Positions 18,342 to 27,477 of a DNA stretch of 64,000 nt are shown here, piece by piece. Location: the NCBI RefSeq assembly GCF_001426505.1, contig NZ_LMEV01000016.1, positions 62,001 through 126,000 of the forward strand. Direction: 5' to 3'. The DNA comes from Variovorax sp. Root473. Lineage in GTDB: Bacteria; Pseudomonadota; Gammaproteobacteria; Burkholderiales; Burkholderiaceae_C. The position numbers and the translations under genes are program-made. Within the stretch, counting starts at the first letter, position 1. Each line of letters opens with the position of its first letter. A model generated the notes under the pieces. That model was not told the origin of the DNA and ran no database searches. It saw only the letters and a program-made list of their open reading frames with translations.

Positions 18342-19337
18342 ATGCCTCACATCCTCGTCGACCACCTGCGCAAGACCTATCGCGTGTCCGAGCGCGACCC
18401 CGGCCTGCGCGGCGCGTTGCGCGGCCTGCTGCAGCGGCGCCATCGCACGGTGGAGGCGCTGTCGGACGTGTCGTTCGCGCTGGAGCGCGGCGAGCTGCTG
18501 GGTTTCATTGGGCCGAACGGCGCGGGCAAGTCGACCACCATCAAGATCCTCTCGGGCATCCTGCGGCCCGACGGCGGGCGCGTGGAAGTCGACGGCCGCG
18601 ACCCCTTTGCCGACCGAGAACGCCACGTCGCGCGCATCGGCGTGGTCTTCGGCCAGCGCACGCAGCTGTGGTGGGACCTGCCCGTGGGCGATGGCTTCGA
18701 CCTGCTGCGCGACATCTACCGCGTCGACCCGCAGCGCTACCGCCAGACGCGCGACGAGCTGGTCGCGCTGCTGCACCTGGAGCGCGTGCTCGACCAGCCG
18801 GTGCGCCAGCTCTCGCTGGGCCAGCGCATGCGCGCGGAGATCGCCGCGGCGCTGCTGCACGAGCCCGACATCCTGTTCCTCGACGAGCCGACCATCGGCC
18901 TCGACGCGCCCTCGAAGCTCGCCGTGCGCGACTTCGTGCGGCGCGCCAACCGCGAGCGCGGCACCACCGTGCTGCTGACCACGCACGACATGCACGACAT
19001 CGAGGCCCTGGCCCAGCGCGTGATCGTGATCGGCCACGGCCGCGTGCTGGCCGACAGTCCGGTCGAGGCACTGCGCGCGCAGGTGATGGCCGAGCGCCGG
19101 CTGGTGGTCGACTTCGCGCAGGACGCCACGCTGCCCGCGCAGGTCGACGGCGCCACCGTGCATTCGCGCGACGGCCAGACGCTGGTGCTCGACTTCGATC
19201 CGAAGCAGACCCCCGCGCCCGCGCTCATCGCCCGCATCGCCGGCGCGCACGCGGTGGAAGACATCCGCCTCGAAGGCCTCGCGATCGAGGCCGTCATCGC
19301 GCGCTTCTACGCCATGCACGGAGCGGCCGAGGCGTGA
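18342..19337 (+). CDS. ABC-2 exporter ATP-binding protein
   Basis: ATPase of an ABC-2-type exporter, 331 aa. Walker A GPNGAGKST is at 57-65, the signature LSLGQRMR near 155, Walker B ILFLDEPTIGLD near 180 and the switch His in LLTTHD near 213. A C-terminal extension of about 90 residues follows, as in NatA/DrrA-like exporters. An N-terminal insertion (LRGALRGLLQRRHR) precedes Walker A, typical of the type that pairs with DUF990 permeases. The stop overlaps the GTG of the next gene (GTGA), so the three genes form one operon. The exported compound is unknown. Confidence 0.9.
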   Translation: MPHILVDHLRKTYRVSERDPGLRGALRGLLQRRHRTVEALSDVSFALERGELLGFIGPNGAGKSTTIKILSGILRPDGGRVEVDGRDPFADRERHVARIGVVFGQRTQLWWDLPVGDGFDLLRDIYRVDPQRYRQTRDELVALLHLERVLDQPVRQLSLGQRMRAEIAAALLHEPDILFLDEPTIGLDAPSKLAVRDFVRRANRERGTTVLLTTHDMHDIEALAQRVIVIGHGRVLADSPVEALRAQVMAERRLVVDFAQDATLPAQVDGATVHSRDGQTLVLDFDPKQTPAPALIARIAGAHAVEDIRLEGLAIEAVIARFYAMHGAAEA

Positions 19338-20194
19338 GCACCTCGGCAGCCGCGGGCCTGCGCGATCTTGCCCGGCCGTACGTCGCGGCGTTCGTCTCGC
19401 GCTTCCTGCAGATGCTGCAGTACCGCACGGCGGCGCTCGCGGGCTTTGCCACGCAGTGCTGGTGGGGCGGCATCAAGGTGATGGTGTTCGCCGCGTTCTA
19501 CAGCGGCACCGCCATTGCGGGCGCGGCCTCGTCGATGTCGCTGGCCCAGGCCATCACGTACACGTGGCTCGCGCAAGGCCTGCTGGTGCTGATGCCCTGG
19601 CTCGGCGACCCCGAAGTGGCGCAGGCTGCGCGCACCGGCGCGGTCGCCTACGACCGGCTGCGCCCGGTGGATGCCTACGCGCTGTGGTTCGCGCGCACGG
19701 CGGGATGGATTGCGGCGCGTCTGCTGCCGCGCGTAGCGCTGATGGCGGCCTTCTCTGCGGTCGCGCTGCCGCTGGCGGGGCTGGGCGGCTGGGCCTGGCA
19801 ACTGCCCGCGAGCGCCGTGGCCGGCGCGGCGTTCCTGCTGTCGGCGGTGCTCGGCCTGCTGCTCTCGACCGCGATGGTGATGCTGCTCAACGTGGCGACC
19901 ACGGCGGCGCTCAACGAGCGCGGCATCCAGGCGGTGGCGACACCGGTGGTCATCGTGTTCTCCGGCAACCTGTTGCCGCTGGCGCTGCTGCCCGACGCGT
20001 GGCAAACGGCGCTGCTGGTGCAGCCGCTGGCGGGGCTGATCGACATTCCGGCGCGGCTGTACTTCGGGCAGCTCGGCGGCTGGCATGCGTTCGCAGGGTT
20101 GGGCCTGCAGTGCGTCTGGATCGTCGCGCTGGTCGCGTTCGGGCGGGTGACGATGGAGCGCACGATGCGCAGCCTCCAGGTGCAGGGCGGCTAG
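19334..20194 (+). CDS. ABC-2 family exporter permease, first subunit
   Basis: Inner-membrane permease of 286 aa with about six hydrophobic segments (near 20-45, 60-85, 120-150, 150-180, 190-215 and 250-275). It is an ABC-2/DUF990-type subunit. It starts at GTG 19334, whose GTGA overlaps the ATPase stop; the long upstream extension of this frame is the shadow of the ATPase gene. It ends one base before the next permease start. Two unlike permeases plus one ATPase is the usual composition of this exporter class, which includes viologen and drug exporters. The substrate is not predictable. Confidence 0.85.
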   Translation: MSTSAAAGLRDLARPYVAAFVSRFLQMLQYRTAALAGFATQCWWGGIKVMVFAAFYSGTAIAGAASSMSLAQAITYTWLAQGLLVLMPWLGDPEVAQAARTGAVAYDRLRPVDAYALWFARTAGWIAARLLPRVALMAAFSAVALPLAGLGGWAWQLPASAVAGAAFLLSAVLGLLLSTAMVMLLNVATTAALNERGIQAVATPVVIVFSGNLLPLALLPDAWQTALLVQPLAGLIDIPARLYFGQLGGWHAFAGLGLQCVWIVALVAFGRVTMERTMRSLQVQGG

Positions 20195-20195
20195 G

Positions 20196-20999
20196 GTGGG
20201 CACGCTGTCCCTCTTCTTCCGCCTCATGGCCGCCTCGATCAGTGGCCAGGCGCGATACCCCGCATCGGCCTTGCTGCTGACCCTGGGCCAGTTCCTCGGC
20301 ACAGGCATCGAGATCGTCGCGGTCTGGGCGCTGTTCCATCGCTTCGGCGAGGTGCAGGGCTGGGGCATCGGCGAGGTTGCGCTGTTCTACGGCCTGGTGA
20401 ATTGCATGTTCGCCCTGGCCGACGCGCTGGGGCGCGGCTTCGACGTGCTGGGCACCGAGTTCCTGCGCACCGGCACTTTCGACCGGTTGCTGCTGCGTCC
20501 GCGCCCGCTCGCGTTGCAGCTCATGGGCCACGATGTGCGCATCAGCCGTCTCGGCCGCCTGCTGCAAGGCGTGCTCGTGCTGGCCTTCGCGACCGTGCAG
20601 GCCGACATCGCGTGGACGCCAAGCACAGTCAGCATCGCGCTGTTCGCCATGGCCGGCGGCATCGCGCTGTTCCTCGGCATCCTCGTGCTGCAAGGCACGC
20701 TGTCGTTCTGGACCGTCGAGAGCCTGGAGATCGCCAACGTGCTCACCTACGGTGGCGTGCAGGCGGCGCAGTACCCGCTGGCGCTCTATGCGCAGTGGTT
20801 CCGCCGCGTGCTGACTTTCATCGTGCCGCTGGCCTGCGTGGCGTACTACCCGGTGCTGGCGATTCTGGGCAAGCCCGACCCGCTGGGCGGGCCGGCCTGG
20901 GTGGGGTGGGTGTCGCCGCTCGCGGGCTTCGTGTTCCTCGCGGCGGCGTTCGGTGCGTGGCGCATCGGGCTGCGCCACTACACCTCGTCGGGCAGCTGA
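20196..20999 (+). CDS. ABC-2 family exporter permease, second subunit
   Basis: Inner-membrane permease of 267 aa. It begins at GTG 20196, one base after the preceding stop, so it is almost certainly translationally coupled. Hydrophobic segments lie near 20-50, 60-80, 110-135, 140-165, 195-220 and 235-255. The motif GTEFLRTGTFDRLLLRPRP between the second and third segments is typical of ABC-2_membrane_6/DUF990 subunits. It should form a heterodimer with the product of the previous gene. It ends convergently with prfC with the stops adjacent (20999 and 21000). Confidence 0.87.
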   Translation: MGTLSLFFRLMAASISGQARYPASALLLTLGQFLGTGIEIVAVWALFHRFGEVQGWGIGEVALFYGLVNCMFALADALGRGFDVLGTEFLRTGTFDRLLLRPRPLALQLMGHDVRISRLGRLLQGVLVLAFATVQADIAWTPSTVSIALFAMAGGIALFLGILVLQGTLSFWTVESLEIANVLTYGGVQAAQYPLALYAQWFRRVLTFIVPLACVAYYPVLAILGKPDPLGGPAWVGWVSPLAGFVFLAAAFGAWRIGLRHYTSSGS

Positions 21000-22637
21000 T
21001 CAGCCCGCGCTCTGCAGCGCCAAGCCCGCGTGCTCGCGCAGCGGATGGAAGTGGATCTTCGGAAAACGCTCCTGCGCCAGCCGCACGTCGTAGGGCGAGG
21101 TGCACAGGAAGGCCAGCGTGTCGGCCGCGTCCTTGGCCATGCGTACCGGGTAGGCGTTGACGAACTCGCGCAGCTCGGCCGGGGTGTCGGCCGTGATCCA
21201 GCGCGCGCCCGTGTACTGGCAGCCCTCGAGCCGCACGTCGGCGTCGTACTCGGCCTTCAGGCGGTGCTGCACCACTTCGAACTGCAGTTGGCCGACCGCG
21301 CCCAGCAGCATCGGGCCGCCGACCTCGGGGCGGAAGACCTGGATCGCGCCTTCCTCGCCGAGCTGGGCCAGGCCCTGCTGCAGCTGCTTGGTGCGCAGCG
21401 GGTTCTTCAGGATGACGGTCATGAACAGCTCGGGCGCGAAGAAGGGCAGCCCGGTGAACTGCAGGTTCGCGCCGTCGGTGATGGTGTCGCCCAGCTGCAC
21501 GCCGCCGTGCGTGGTGAAGCCCACGATGTCGCCGGCGTAGGCCTCTTCCACCGCCTCGCGGCGCTGGCTCATGAAGGTCACGACGCTGGTGGGGCGCAGC
21601 TCCTTGGCGGTGCGCTGCACCTTGAGCTTCATGCCCGGCGTGTACTTGCCCGAGGCCATGCGCACGAAGGCGATGCGGTCGCGGTGGTTGGCGTCCATGT
21701 TGGCCTGCACCTTGAAGACCACGCCCGCGAAGTCCTTGTCCTCGGGCTGGATCTCCTTCACCACCGGCTGGCGGTTGACCAGCGTGGTGCTGGTGCGCGA
21801 CTGCGGCGAGGGCGCCAGGTCGACCAGCGCGTCGAGCACTTCCATCACGCCGAAGTTGTTCACGCCCGAGCCGAAGAACACCGGCGTCTGCTTGCCGGCC
21901 AGGAAGGCCTCGCGGTCCCAGGTGGGGGAGGCGCCGGTGGCCAGTTCCATGCTTTCCATGGCGTGCTCGAAGTCGGCGCCGAAGCGCTTGACCAGCGTGT
22001 CGCGCTCGCTCAGCGGGATGGTCTCGAAGTCGTGCGGCAGCCGCTCGCTGCCCGACTCGAACACCGTCATCGCCTGCGTGCGCAGGTTCATGATGCCGCG
22101 AAAGCTCTTGCCCTGGCCCACGGGCCAGGTCATGGGCACGCAGGGCATGCCGAGTTCGCGCTCCACCTCGTCCAGGATGTCCAGCGGCTCGCGCACCTCA
22201 CGGTCCATCTTGTTGACGAAGGTGATGATGGGCGTGTCACGCTGGCGGCAGACCTCGATCAGCCGGCGCGTCTGCGCTTCCACGCCGTTGGCCGCGTCGA
22301 TCACCATCAGGGCCGAGTCGACGGCCGTGAGCACGCGGTAGGTGTCTTCCGAGAAGTCCTTGTGGCCGGGCGTGTCGAGCAGGTTGATGACGTGCTCGCG
22401 GTACACCATCTGCATCACCGACGACGCCACCGAGATGCCGCGCTGCTTCTCGATTTCCATCCAGTCGGAGGTGGCGTGGCGCGAGGCCTTGCGCGCCTTC
22501 ACCGAGCCGGCGATCTGGATCGCGCCCGAGAACAGCAGCAGTTTTTCGGTCAGCGTGGTCTTGCCGGCGTCAGGGTGGGAAATGATCGCGAAGGTGCGAC
22601 GGCGGCGGGTTTCGGCGAGAAAAGACAAGGTGGGCAA
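21000..22637 (-). CDS. prfC: Peptide chain release factor 3
   Basis: Translational GTPase that recycles RF1/RF2 from the ribosome after termination. About 545 aa from TTG 22637 (MPTLSFLAETRRRRTFAIISHPD); E. coli RF3 has 529. G1 is SHPDAGKTT near 20-28, G3 DTPGHKDF near 95, and G4 NKMD near 148. The body matches RF3 to the C-terminus (ERFPKIHFHPLREH). No ATG or GTG fits the conserved N-terminus: the first ATG in frame lies 165 bp upstream in non-conserved sequence. The start must therefore be TTG 22637 or TTG 22628, and neither has a strong ribosome binding site. Confidence 0.93.
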   Translation of the reverse strand: MPTLSFLAETRRRRTFAIISHPDAGKTTLTEKLLLFSGAIQIAGSVKARKASRHATSDWMEIEKQRGISVASSVMQMVYREHVINLLDTPGHKDFSEDTYRVLTAVDSALMVIDAANGVEAQTRRLIEVCRQRDTPIITFVNKMDREVREPLDILDEVERELGMPCVPMTWPVGQGKSFRGIMNLRTQAMTVFESGSERLPHDFETIPLSERDTLVKRFGADFEHAMESMELATGASPTWDREAFLAGKQTPVFFGSGVNNFGVMEVLDALVDLAPSPQSRTSTTLVNRQPVVKEIQPEDKDFAGVVFKVQANMDANHRDRIAFVRMASGKYTPGMKLKVQRTAKELRPTSVVTFMSQRREAVEEAYAGDIVGFTTHGGVQLGDTITDGANLQFTGLPFFAPELFMTVILKNPLRTKQLQQGLAQLGEEGAIQVFRPEVGGPMLLGAVGQLQFEVVQHRLKAEYDADVRLEGCQYTGARWITADTPAELREFVNAYPVRMAKDAADTLAFLCTSPYDVRLAQERFPKIHFHPLREHAGLALQSAG

Positions 22638-22728
22638 TCTGCAGGGGAATCCCCCGATTTTAGGAGGCCGCCCCGCCCGCGCCCGCCGGGCCCCGGATTT
22701 CCCCGGTGTCCGGCGCCGGCGCACGCCC

Positions 22729-23226
22729 TTACTTGCGCTGCAGCAGCTTCGTGACTTCGTCCACGTTCGCCTGGATGCGCTGGCGCACCACGTCGAAGGC
22801 ATCGGCCTGCGACCTGGCGGCCAGGGTGGCCAGCTCCTTGATGTCGTCGACCGCGCGCTGGAACGACTGGCGGCCGAGTTCGTCGAGCTTGGCGAGGTTT
22901 TCCTTCGGGTCCTTGCCTGGCATCGCCTTGGCGGCGGTCTGCCATTCGGCGATGGCGCTCTTGATCATCTCGGTCTGCCGCTGGACCACGGACTGCAGGC
23001 CCTGGTAGGACTTCTCGTTGGCCTGCATCAGCGCCTGCAGGTCCTTGCGGCCGCTGTCGAGCAGCTTCCCGGCGTTGCCGGTGAGGTCCAGGTTCTGCAG
23101 GCGCTCGGCCATGCCCTTGAGGTTCTTCATCGGATCGAGCATGTCCGCGGCGGACGGCGCCGCCTGCTTCGCGCCGGCGCTGCTGGCGGTGGTTTTTTTC
23201 GCGGCGGCTTTCTTGGCAGTGGCCAT
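22729..23226 (-). CDS. Phasin family protein
   Basis: Small helical protein of 165 aa that likely coats polyhydroxyalkanoate granules in the cytoplasm. The N-terminus is Lys/Ala-rich (MATAKKAAAKKTTASS), followed by a phasin_2-like amphipathic helical domain (about 35-160) with Gln/Ala-rich heptads and a basic end. ATG 23226 has AGGAGA upstream on its strand; a longer in-frame ORF to 23310 lacks support. Lys/Ala-rich tails of this kind can also bind DNA, as in PhaM/PhaF types. No pha synthase genes are in the window. Confidence 0.8.
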   Translation of the reverse strand: MATAKKAAAKKTTASSAGAKQAAPSAADMLDPMKNLKGMAERLQNLDLTGNAGKLLDSGRKDLQALMQANEKSYQGLQSVVQRQTEMIKSAIAEWQTAAKAMPGKDPKENLAKLDELGRQSFQRAVDDIKELATLAARSQADAFDVVRQRIQANVDEVTKLLQRK

Positions 23227-23430
23227 GGTGCGGAATCTCCTGTGTCGGTGATGAAAACAATCGAACGGGTGGATGCAGGCAGCGGCCGCGTGGCCGGGGC
23301 CCGCCGCCACGATACGCCGGGCCGGTACGGCTCAGGGCCTTCGGCGCGCCGATTTGCCTGCGGAGTTTCCCGGGGTGGTCCGCGCGACGCCATCACAGGC
23401 GCTTTCCGTGATGTGGGATGTCCCGGCCGA

Positions 23431-23459
23431 TTGGTGGGTGCGGCGGCCGCGACTACAAT
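23431..23459 (+). promoter_or_regulatory. Sigma70 promoter of the ahcY operon
   Basis: TTGGTG (23431-23436), a 17-nt spacer and TACAAT (23454-23459). The expected transcription start near 23466 coincides with the first bases of the SAH riboswitch, which supports both calls. The rest of the gap between the phasin start and here (23227-23430) shows nothing recognisable except room for the phasin promoter. Confidence 0.75.
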
Positions 23460-23465
23460 CCGGCG

Positions 23466-23530
23466 CTCCGAGGAGCGTTGCAGCGCCGTCAAGCGTGAGG
23501 CTCGGACCACATCGCAACCACGCTCACCCG
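23466..23530 (+). ncRNA. S-adenosylhomocysteine (SAH) riboswitch
   Basis: Matches the SAH riboswitch consensus core CCGAGGAGCGTTGC and AGGCTCGG, with a 3' GCTCACC. P1 is TCCGAG (23467-23472) with CTCGGA (23501-23506). A pseudoknot forms from GAGCG (23473-23477) with CGCTC (23521-23525), extended by TTGC (23478-23481) with GCAA (23514-23517). It sits in the 5' leader of ahcY, the SAH hydrolase gene, as known for this class. SAH binding is expected to raise expression (ON switch), and the overlapping terminator just downstream fits that. Confidence 0.93.
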
Positions 23531-23551
23531 CTGTTCTCGCGGTGAGTTTTT
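23523..23551 (+). terminator. Conditional terminator overlapping the SAH riboswitch pseudoknot
   Basis: CTCACC (23523-23528) pairs with GGTGAG (23541-23546), followed by five T residues (23547-23551). The 5' arm shares CTC (23523-23525) with the riboswitch pseudoknot strand, so ligand-bound aptamer and terminator should exclude each other. Confidence 0.75.
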
Positions 23552-23597
23552 CTTCCCCGTACGCAGTGGCATCTTTCAAACCAGTTTTGGAGTTCTC

Positions 23598-25037
<1,440 letters not shown>

Positions 25038-25106
25038 TGAACGTGAATAACCTTCGTGCTTCGCACTGCGGTGCGAGCTTGCTTGGGGCGGCCCGGCGCT
25101 TCGCTC

Positions 25107-25946
25107 ATGCGAGCTGATCAACTGTTGGTAGAGCGCGGCATGGCCGCGTCGCGTTCGCAAGCTGTCCGGCTCATCGCCGGCGGCATGCGCTGGCGTGACG
25201 CGGGCACGAGCGACGCGTGGCGCTCCGTCGTCCAGAACAAGGACGAAGTGCCCGAGTCGGCCGAGCTCGAGCTCGCCGACGCCGCCGAGGCGCGCTACGT
25301 GTCGCGCGGCGGCCTGAAGCTCGAAGGTGCGCTGAAGGTCAGCGGCGTGGACCCGACGGGCAGGCTCTGCCTGGACGTCGGCCAGTCGACCGGCGGCTTC
25401 ACCGACTGCCTGCTGCAGCACGGCGCCGCCAAGGTGGTGGGCATCGACGTGGGCCACGGGCAGCTGCATCCGCGCATGCGCGAGGACGACCGCGTGGTCG
25501 CCATCGAAGGCGTCAACGCGCGAGCGTTGTCGCCGGCCGACCTGCAGGTGGACGATGACGAGGACGCGGAAGTCAGCGAGGCCGACAAAGCGCTGGAAGC
25601 GATCGAGGCCGCCGCCGAGCCGCGCTTCGACCTCATCGTCGGCGACCTGTCATTCATTTCACTCACGCTGGTGCTGCCGGCCGTGGTGCAGTTCCTGGCC
25701 GACGACGGCCAGCTGCTGATGCTGGTCAAGCCGCAGTTCGAACTGCAGCCCGGCCAGGTCGGCAAGGGCGGCATCGTGCGCGACGAGGCGATGTATGCGG
25801 TGGTCGAGAAGCGCCTGCACGACGCCTGCGCGGCGCTCCATCTGAAGGTGCTGCGCTGGTTCGACAGCCCGATCGCCGGGGGCGATGGCAACCGCGAGTT
25901 TTTCATTCACGCCGTTCGCGCTGCCAAGGCGGGCGACGGTTCCTAA
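25107..25946 (+). CDS. tlyA: TlyA family rRNA (cytidine-2'-O)-methyltransferase / hemolysin A-like
   Basis: SAM-dependent 2'-O-methyltransferase of rRNA, 279 aa. It has an N-terminal S4 RNA-binding domain (residues 1-60, MRADQLLVERGMAASRSQAVRLI) and an FtsJ/RrmJ-type fold with SAM motif DVGQSTGGFTDCLL near 91. The Lys-Asp-Lys-Glu type catalytic set is expected (RYVSRGGLKL; LIVGDLSFIS). ATG 25107 gives the exact S4 start. Its stop overlaps the metF ribosome binding site. Placement between ahcY and metF puts a SAM consumer in the SAH-controlled operon. The acidic insert near 150-170 is lineage-specific. Confidence 0.88.
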   Translation: MRADQLLVERGMAASRSQAVRLIAGGMRWRDAGTSDAWRSVVQNKDEVPESAELELADAAEARYVSRGGLKLEGALKVSGVDPTGRLCLDVGQSTGGFTDCLLQHGAAKVVGIDVGHGQLHPRMREDDRVVAIEGVNARALSPADLQVDDDEDAEVSEADKALEAIEAAAEPRFDLIVGDLSFISLTLVLPAVVQFLADDGQLLMLVKPQFELQPGQVGKGGIVRDEAMYAVVEKRLHDACAALHLKVLRWFDSPIAGGDGNREFFIHAVRAAKAGDGS

Positions 25947-25956
25947 GGAGACGCAG

Positions 25957-26781
25957 GTGCGCCTTCCGCTGAGTTTCGAATTCTTCCCGACCAAGACGCC
26001 CGAAGGCGCGGTCAAGCTGCGCGCCGTGCGCCAGCAGCTGTATGCGCGCAAGCCGCAGTTCTGCTCGGTCACCTACGGCGCGGGCGGTTCCACGCACCAG
26101 GGCACCTTCGGTGCGGTGCAGGAGATCCTGGCCGAGGGCGTGGATGCTGCCAGCCACTTCTCGTGCATCGGCGCCACGCGCGCCACGGTGCGCGAGCAGC
26201 TGGCCGAGCTGAAGGCGATGGGCGTGAAGCGCCTCGTCGCACTGCGCGGCGACCTGCCCAGCGGCTACGGCATCGGCGGCGAGTTCCAGTACGCGAGCGA
26301 TCTCGTCGCCTTCATCCGCGAGGAGACCGGCCGCGACTTCCACATCGAGGTGGCCTGCTACCCCGAAGTGCATCCGCAGGCGCGCTCGCCCGAGGCCGAC
26401 CTGCAGGCCTTCGCGGCCAAGGTGAAGGCCGGGGCCGACTCGGCCATCACGCAGTACTTTTTCAGTGCCGAGGCCTACTTCCGCTTCGTCGACGACGCGC
26501 GCAAACTGGGGCTCGACACGCCGATCGTGCCGGGCATCATGCCCATCACGAGCTCGACGCAGCTCATGCGTTTCTCGGACGCCTGCGGCGCCGAGATCCC
26601 GCGCTGGATTCGGCTGCGCCTGCAGGGCTTCGGCGACGACACGGCCTCGATCAAGTCCTTTGGCCTGGACGTGGTGACCGACCTGTGCGCGCGCCTGCAA
26701 GAGGGTGGCGCACCCGCGATCCACTTCTACACGATGAACCAGTCGGCGGCCACGCTGGCCATTCTGGAGCGCCTGGATTGA
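25957..26781 (+). CDS. metF: 5,10-methylenetetrahydrofolate reductase
   Basis: FAD enzyme that reduces methylene-THF to methyl-THF, the methyl donor for methionine synthesis. 274 aa, with a TIM-barrel start LPLSFEFFPTKTPEG (catalytic Glu in the FEFFP segment), the TYGAGGS motif and LRGDLP. GTG 25957 is preceded by AAGGAG (25945-25950), which overlaps the tlyA stop; the upstream in-frame ATG 25885 falls in tlyA. With ahcY it completes the remethylation side of the SAM cycle, so both should respond to the riboswitch. Confidence 0.96.
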   Translation: MRLPLSFEFFPTKTPEGAVKLRAVRQQLYARKPQFCSVTYGAGGSTHQGTFGAVQEILAEGVDAASHFSCIGATRATVREQLAELKAMGVKRLVALRGDLPSGYGIGGEFQYASDLVAFIREETGRDFHIEVACYPEVHPQARSPEADLQAFAAKVKAGADSAITQYFFSAEAYFRFVDDARKLGLDTPIVPGIMPITSSTQLMRFSDACGAEIPRWIRLRLQGFGDDTASIKSFGLDVVTDLCARLQEGGAPAIHFYTMNQSAATLAILERLD

Positions 26782-27467
26782 GAGGGCTGCGCGCGGTCGC
26801 CGTCGCGGTCTCCTGCGTGCTCGCAGGATGCACCATGCCGCCTGCCACGCAGGACAAAGACGCGGACACCGCCGCCGCGCCGGCGAAGCGGTTGCTGCCG
26901 TTGGGACGCGGCCTGTCCGTGCCGCCCGGCGCCGCCCCGCGCTCGGACGTGCCGTCGGTGCGCTACGACCTCGCGGTGTCCGGCACCGGCGAGGCGCTCG
27001 ACGACGGCGTGCCCGGCGATGACGGTTCGCGCGAAATTTTCGAGCGCGGCGGGGCCTCGTGGTACGGCATCCAGTTCCATCAGCGCAAGACCGCCAACGG
27101 CGAGCGCTTCGACATGGGCGCCATGACGGCGGCCCACAAGACGCTGCCCTTCAACACGCGCGTGTGCGTGCGCAGCCTGGTCAACGGCAGCGAGGTGCTG
27201 GTGCGCGTCAACGACCGCGGGCCCTTCACGCCGGGCCGCATCATCGACCTGAGCCGCGCCGCGGCCGACCGCATCGGCCTCACGAGCATGGGCATCAAGC
27301 AGGTGGCGCTGTCGGTCATCGACCGCGAGGGCATGCGCTGCGGCGGCCAAGCCGTGGCGGCGGACGATCTGCAGCCCGCGCTGTTGCCCGAGGCGCCGAC
27401 GTCGCGCGTTCGTGCGCCGGCACCTGCGCGCAAACGGGCGGCCGTGCCGCCGCGCAAGCGCCGCTGA
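26778..27467 (+). CDS. rlpA: RlpA-like septal ring lytic transglycosylase, lipoprotein
   Basis: Envelope lipoprotein of 229 aa. The signal ends in lipobox LAGC (Cys18). A double-psi beta-barrel (about 95-180) contains ASWYGIQFHQRKTANGE, VNDRGPF and RIIDLSRAAADRIG, the RlpA catalytic region acting on denuded glycan strands. The start is TTG 26778, overlapping the metF stop (TTGA); no ATG or GTG gives the signal peptide. The C-terminal SPOR domain is absent and replaced by a short Pro/Ala/Arg/Lys tail. It is last in the ahcY-tlyA-metF group, probably by read-through. Confidence 0.88.
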   Translation: MRGLRAVAVAVSCVLAGCTMPPATQDKDADTAAAPAKRLLPLGRGLSVPPGAAPRSDVPSVRYDLAVSGTGEALDDGVPGDDGSREIFERGGASWYGIQFHQRKTANGERFDMGAMTAAHKTLPFNTRVCVRSLVNGSEVLVRVNDRGPFTPGRIIDLSRAAADRIGLTSMGIKQVALSVIDREGMRCGGQAVAADDLQPALLPEAPTSRVRAPAPARKRAAVPPRKRR

Positions 27468-27477
27468 GCGGCCGGCC

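Noticed and set aside
21030..22754. 574-codon plus-strand frame across prfC
   Set aside because: Antisense shadow; all GTPase motifs are on the minus strand.
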